Source of the DNA: Crotophaga sulcirostris
Taxonomy: Eukaryota; Chordata; Aves; Cuculiformes; Crotophagidae
Direction: 5' to 3'
Assembly (NCBI GenBank): GCA_013397455.1
Contig: VYZB01000122.1
Span: forward strand, 1,386,032 to 1,450,031
Length of the DNA stretch: 64,000 nucleotides
Below are positions 58,201-64,000 of the stretch, piece by piece (the stretch's first letter is position 1; each line of letters begins with the position of its first letter). The notes below the pieces were generated by a model. It was given only the letters and a program-made list of their open reading frames with translations, did not search any database and was not told the origin of the DNA. The position numbers and the translations under genes were made by a program.

Positions 58201-61200
58201 AGAGGGGGAGGTTACACTTGTTTCATCAGAATGAAGGGAACTCTCTGCACTGTATCCAGGTTTATGTTTTCTACGTCTTTATCTTTTTATCTACAATCTG
58301 GACTGTGACATCCTGCCTTGAAAGCCTGGTTCATGTGATAGAAAGAGACCAGAAGAATTAAAAAGAGCGGGGGGAAGGACAGAAGAAACTTTAGACAGCA
58401 ACAGCTGTGCTAGGCTGATACTCAGTAGCTCCTTCATTCTTTAGAACGTGGGACTGTCAGTAACACCTTGCTGTGGACACTGGGCAACGGTAAAAGGCCA
58501 AAATGAAGAGCTAGAGTGCTGTAGCGAATAGTGTTTCTACTGCTCGCATTAACAATCAGAGCATGTAGCTGGACTCCTTTCCTTGCCAGAGACTAGGCAA
58601 TAAATGAAATTTCAAGGGTCTGATGAGCAAAAATTCCAAGGTCACCCAACCTGAGTAGGATAAATGATAATAAGCTTTGCTATAAATAGCAATTCAGCGA
58701 CCTGTTGTTGCAATTCTGGGTGAGATATCAATGATGAATTTTCAGGTATTCCCCATTAAGATTATTATGCACCGTGTTGAATTTCAGTCTCTAGAGGTTG
58801 CATCTCTTTTTCTCCCTCAGCCACAGGGGTGAGACACACCCCATCAAACTGCAGCCATGTATGAGGTACCTAGTTTTAAGTTAGTTATTTAGACTTCCTC
58901 TGTAATAAAAAGATATTCATCTTAGTACTGGATGAATTGACTTCTGGAGGTGCCTATTTTCTTTTCTGTTAACTACGAAGCAAGCTTACATGACCATACT
59001 TAAACCAAGGATCTGCCTTTTAGGATGATAAAGTATCAATTCCATGATTCTGTTTAGTGACATGGAGTGTCAGTATATTCACTAGTCATGACCTAATGCC
59101 CTTCAGGGTTAATAAAATAAAGGATAATATTTATGCTAGATATAGATACTTGAAACACAAATTGCTAGATTCACATTAGAAGAAAAGGACAAGATGATAG
59201 CAGACAAGAAGGCATTCAAGTGAGCTTGGAAATCATCACTGACTGGAGGCAGCCATGTGAACTGGTTCTCCTTTCCGCCACCAGAAGAGTCAAGAGGTTG
59301 TTTGTGTGGGACATTGTAGTGTTAACTACAAACACAAGTGACGCAACAGGCAACCCTTGATGTTCAACAGTCTCCAAGACTTTAAAAATTGTCTTAAAAA
59401 GAACGGTAAACCCCTAGCATAATCTCCTGATTACAAGAGCTGAGGCTTTAAAAGTAAGACTTCTGAGTGGGAAAAAGAAAGGAGAAAAAAACACAACAAC
59501 ATGACAGATGACAGCCTTAACCGTTGCCTCTCATTAAACACAGGAATGTCAAGGCTTGACCCTTCTCTCATGATAACAGATGTCAATGCAATTCCACTGT
59601 AGTCATCATCATCTTTCTTAAAAAAAATGAGGGGGCAGTTTACATTAACAGGAGTATGGGCCTTCTTATTTTATTGATTTCATGTTTTGCATATCAGCAA
59701 CTACAATGGATTCAGTGTAAACATTCCTAACTTTTTACAGTACAGGCAAGAGGAAACTGATGAACGTGATGATTTATTCCTTATCAGTCAGAAACTATTT
59801 GATTAAGGCATATTCTCTATTGGGTTCTCAGTGATGCTGTATGAACATGAACTTGCATTGTTTAAGATCAATTTGCTGCCAAACAAAGCCTCTTCTGACT
59901 TCACTGTGACTCATGAATAGCAAATTAATCAAATTTGGAGCTGTTTGTTTGGTTGTTAAAATGATTTAATCAGGCATATCTCATTTAGAAAGTAATTTAA
60001 TAACAGAGGTAAAATAATAGTTAACACTGAAAAAGTCATGCTTCAGCGTGAAGCAGATTGTTTAGATCAATTGGCTTATAAAGGCAACATGCAGTGTATA
60101 AAAATGCAGACCTATTGCCCTATTCTTTTTTGATCAACAGCTCCAGTAAGTGTCTAATAACATTCCTAAAAAGCATATACCAAAAAAATGCATTCAGAAA
60201 TAAGTTTTGTATAATTTTGATTTGTGAAAATAAATGTTTGTATTCAATATACAATTTTAACGCACAATGTATCAAAAAGTCACTATAGGTCAGATTAAAA
60301 TCAATTTACAAAATCTGGAACACTGATGTCACTGGAGTAACTTTGGTTCATTCCCATGGTGGAAGTATGCCTAGGCATGTGAATGCATTGGGGAACAGGA
60401 GATGTACTCTGCAATGTGAAAATCATTCTCTGTGGAGAAAAGATTTGATAAGCAAAGTCACAAGTAATCATTTGTCAGTGCCCTAACTCCATAATGAAAG
60501 GACTGTATTTGTTTAGGAAGCAGGACAAAGATGTGCTATAGTAGCACTGCCACAGGAAGAGGAAGGAGACAAATGCTAAGAGGTTTTGGGTTTCCCAATG
60601 AGCATTGTCATTGCCTTCTAAAATGGATGTTTTAAAATGGTCCTACAATTAGTAAAGGAAAGGTGAAACTAATGAAGAAAAGCTGTCACTTGTATGTTGA
60701 CATGAGAATGATTTATGCTGCTATATGAAAACCTTCATGTTTCAGATGGCACAAAAATAGGAGTCTTTATTACATAATTTTGGATTTGCATTTATCATTC
60801 ATCAGGTGAGAGATACAAACTCCTGTTTTGTATCCAGACAGGAATTCTATGATGAGTCAATCAGGCATATATTAAAGACTTTCCTAAAATCAGTAGCGGA
60901 TCTGTTCTTCATATAAGAGGATGCTTACATGAGGAATCATCACCATTTCAGTTCTCCCATGTTCCCTGCCCACCTCTCCTGTGCTCTCCCTGGTGTCCAC
61001 ATGTTCAAGATTGTATCACGTTCCTTACCTTGCCACAAAATGCCCTCAGCTCTGCAAACTCTCTCACACATCTCACTAACCTTCACCTTCTTCCTTCATA
61101 TAAACTGCTTGCCTTTGTTTCATCAGACCCTCAGGCAAAAGGAAGAACAAACCAGGATGCATCCTTACTAAAGATGAGCTCTTTAGATGGCTTTTTTATA

Positions 61201-61284
61201 AATGCAGGAGACTAGGAGTCATTGACTTTGTTTAGAAGACAGGATACTGGGTCTTGGCTCTCTATTTACAGAGACATAAATAGG
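55277..61284. other. Intergenic DNA, no gene recognised
   Basis: No coding exon, RNA gene or repeat family was recognised. The stretch 59640-60300 is A+T-rich with many TAAT words. Open frames such as 57540-57914 (-) have no recognisable domain. Confidence 0.7.
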
Positions 61285-61345
61285 ACTGCAGTGGGTCAAG
61301 CCAAGCATCTGCCTACTGCAGGATCCTGAGTACAGAAGCACCCAA
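61285..61345. repeat. Possible old amniote repeat fragment
   Basis: GCAGTGGGTCAAGCCAAGC followed by ACTGCAGGATCCTGAGTACAG resembles, at low similarity, a dispersed reptile and bird repeat whose consensus reads roughly "gggtcagaccaa...cccagtatcctgtctccgacag". It is short and diverged; chance similarity is not excluded. Confidence 0.25.
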
Positions 61346-63677
61346 AAGCAAATTCACATGCAGGAGTCTGTAAACTAAGGTAACATACAACAAGGACTGT
61401 ATTTTCTTAAAGTTTTCTCCTAGCTGTAGCTCTGACCATAACAAATAGAAGGCCATAGGCTTTAGCCATTGCAGTGGGTTCCTCATGACCTTGTGCCTTT
61501 TGCATCTCTGCATTTTTTTTGCTCTGGGAATACCTGGGGACTAGCACCTCCATGCAGTCACTGTGAGACAAACAGCCTCACCAGGGTAATAGGGTTGGGG
61601 AGGGCAGCATACAGCTTCCAAACTTTGCCTGGAAAGTAGGGAGAAGGAGATAGGCTGTGGTAAGACATTTTGTTAAAATGTCCCCAAAGACAGCCAAGAT
61701 TGAGGAGAGAGGGACTCCCACCATGCGCCTCTCCCAGCAAAGACCTCAGGACCCTGATGATTTGTTGCAACCCCACCCTGCTTTTCATTAGAGAGACTCA
61801 GGTCCTTGACCTTAGCACCCAGAGTGAACTTGGAAGGTCCCTCAGAGGATAAGAGAAAAGGAGGTGATATCAATAAATCTTTTGGTAAAAAAATTTTAAA
61901 CGTATTACAAATGACGTTTGTCTATATTAAATTTGGATTCAGAGTGCAATGCCCTAGTAATTTGGGACTATTAGACAGCTGAAACATTAATATGGCTGAC
62001 GCTAAACTGTGTTCCCTTTTGCCAATGACAAGGTTTTGAGTGTAAATAGATTCTGAGTGTAAACAGCTTCCACTAAATTGCCATCCCTCTAGGGTCTTCC
62101 TGAATCAGAATTGATGTCTCTGTAGTTAGTAGCTGTGAATGGGCTATTTCTACTATGATTTTGTCCAGTCACTATCTAAACCCATGCAGAACACTCCTCT
62201 TCCAAGGTTGGGCATGCATCATATGTTGCCTCACAGGAAGCTTTGGGACACATGCATTTTGTAAACCTGCTCTGCCTTACACTACAGAAAAATAGAAATT
62301 CCCATATTGTCATTAAGCTTTGTTTGCAGAAACTGCTCCATAACTGTGAAGATACGTGAGAACATATGACTGTGCTTATTGTAACAGTATCCACACAAAC
62401 ATCTTCCTAGGGTCCAAAAAGTTTTATCTGTGCTGTCCTCAAGCTGTGTGGTATGGTTGATTTGTACCTACTACTGGCAGCTGAAGTGCACGCACTTAAG
62501 AGCCTTGTACGCAGCACTTCATCTTGATATGCAGAAGCTAAGAGGTGGGCTTTGAATGGAATCTGGAATTCCTAAAGGAGGAACCAATATTTGAGGTATC
62601 TGGCCTTGGTGTTCACGCTTGGCTTACAGGAATGCAGAACAGCACAATAAAAATCTGTCAGATCAGCTAAATCAAAGAAACAGACCAGCTTAGGACTCAC
62701 TGGGGGTTCCTTCTTGTGTTTGTACACTGCAAGCCATAGCTTTACAGGTTTGTTTGCTGATGATATTGTCAGTCCCCCCCTTATAAATGACTCCTCTGTT
62801 AGAATATCCGAATGTGAATTGTGACTTCAGTAATTTGCCACTGAGTTAAATCTCTGCCGTGGGCAATATGTATACATTCTCCAAATCAGTAAATGAAGCA
62901 AAGCTGTCACCAAAACTTGTCTGCAATTTTTTATGAAACAGTCTGTGAGAGCTTCTCTGTCTGTGCAGCAGGCAGCAGGGCCAGAGACCCAGGACATTTC
63001 ATCCAAAGCATTATGAAAGTGCCTGTTTTCCCTGGAAATCTGAAGAATATTATTTTCTGAAAACTCCACGCTATTCATTGTTGGAAAAAAAAAATCTACC
63101 AATTTTAACAATTATTGGAAAATTGCTGTGTTGTGGCAGTACGGAGCTAGACCTTAGAATACCATTTATCCAATAGCACATCTTTCCCCACTCTAAGCAA
63201 ACTTCTGTGAAACACTATATATGCTCCCTTTCTTTGTCTGCTTTAGGCTGCCCATTCATTAAGGCAATGACTCACTCTCAGTATGGGTAGCAACAGATGT
63301 AGTAGTGAAAAATGTTTTGGCACTGCTAAATGTTATCATTATGCAAAAAACCCAACAGAGTTTAGCCAATCTTGTTCAACAATCATCAGAAGACGTATAT
63401 TAACTTTTCTGTTTGGGGAAGGCAGAAACATATACGTCCTTATTTTGAGAAAGCATCCTTATTTTGGACATCCCGTGCCTAAAGCACCAAAATTAGAAGG
63501 AAAAACTAAAAAGTGAAGTGTTGGAACTGTTCCTCGTCAGGAAAAATGTAATACAGTTCTTCTGGGAAATTAATAACGTGCTAATGGCCTGTGTGGATAG
63601 ATGATCTAGAATGGCTTTGCAACTGCTGATGGCAGAAAACCTCTCATTTGTACGACAGGCTGGTGAGCAGATCAAAT
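61346..63677. other. Intergenic DNA, no gene recognised
   Basis: Nothing recognisable was seen; open frames are short, often overlapping on opposite strands, and lack domains. Confidence 0.7.
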
Positions 63678-64000
63678 AATCATAGCTATGTTGGTGGGAA
63701 GGGATCTCTAAAGACTGTCTAGCCCAACATGCCACTCAAAGAAAAATTTCCTTACCTTACATTACAATGTCGGGTCACCACAGATTTGCAGGCTAGCTCT
63801 TGAGAATCTTAAAGGTTTCATATCTCCCCTGGTAAGCTGTTCCTGTGCTGCCCTGTCCTCTTGGTGAAGAAGTTTTTCCTCAAGTCCACCTGAACCTCCC
63901 AAGTCACAATTGGTGTCCTTTGCACCTTGCTGTATTATCTACAACTGCAACATCCCATCTTTGTGACTTTCCCTAAGTAGCTCTTAGCAGCTATTACCTG
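63678..64000 (-). mobile_element. CR1 LINE, 3' end, running off the right edge
   Basis: The + strand shows the reverse complement of a CR1 3' end. It starts with ATCATAGCTATG, like the inverted CR1 tail repeats, then GGGAAGGGATCTCTAAAGAC and TCTAGCCCAACATGCC. The typical blocks CTGTTCCTGTGCTGCC and GAAGAAGTTTTTCCTCAAGT follow. These are in the usual order for bird CR1 elements. The copy lies on the minus strand with its 3' end at the left and continues beyond the window. It is clearly less diverged than the fragment at 8705. Confidence 0.88.

Noticed and set aside
26551..64000. A neighbouring gene such as DAP, which lies downstream of CTNND2 in mammals
   Set aside because: None of the short DAP coding segments I know was recognised on either strand; the gene probably lies beyond the right edge.

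Overview
The window looks like bird nuclear DNA. It is A+T-rich and gene-poor, with consensus GT-AG introns. It carries CR1 LINE fragments and one endogenous-retrovirus LTR of a type familiar from bird genomes. The only protein-coding gene I can support is the 3' end of CTNND2 (delta-catenin, also called NPRAP), on the + strand. Its last four coding exons are at 7411-7537, 12459-12590, 19721-19794 and 22494-22754. They join in a consistent frame (594 nt, 197 codons plus TGA) and encode the tail that follows the armadillo repeats, ending in the PDZ-binding tetrapeptide DSWV. The armadillo-repeat exons must lie upstream of base 1.

Layout: 1-7410 is the 3' part of a CTNND2 intron. It holds a nearly full-length but dead mariner element (2177-3407, antisense to the gene) with matching terminal inverted repeats and TA target-site duplications. 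Introns 7538-12458, 12591-19720 and 19795-22493 separate the four exons; the first holds an ancient sense-oriented CR1 fragment (about 8705-9312). The 3' UTR starts at 22755, and the best first polyadenylation signal is at 23656. A 100-base assembly gap lies at 24853-24952.

From about 26 kb to the end I find no gene, only intergenic DNA downstream of CTNND2. Recognisable items are a small CpG-enriched patch (26403-26550), several perfect palindromes, simple repeats, two CR1 fragments near 50.5-51.4 kb, a solo ERV LTR with a perfect 5-bp target duplication (54708-55271), and a CR1 running off the right edge (63678-64000, minus strand).

I see no operon, CRISPR array, tRNA, rRNA or novel multi-gene system. 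Most open reading frames here are chance ORFs or antisense shadows. The items most worth a second look are the Hsmar1-type mariner in a bird intron, the frame-neutral CTNND2 exon 12459-12590, the solo LTR, and the CpG patch and palindromes in the downstream desert. Family assignments rest on recognition by eye; no database search was run.
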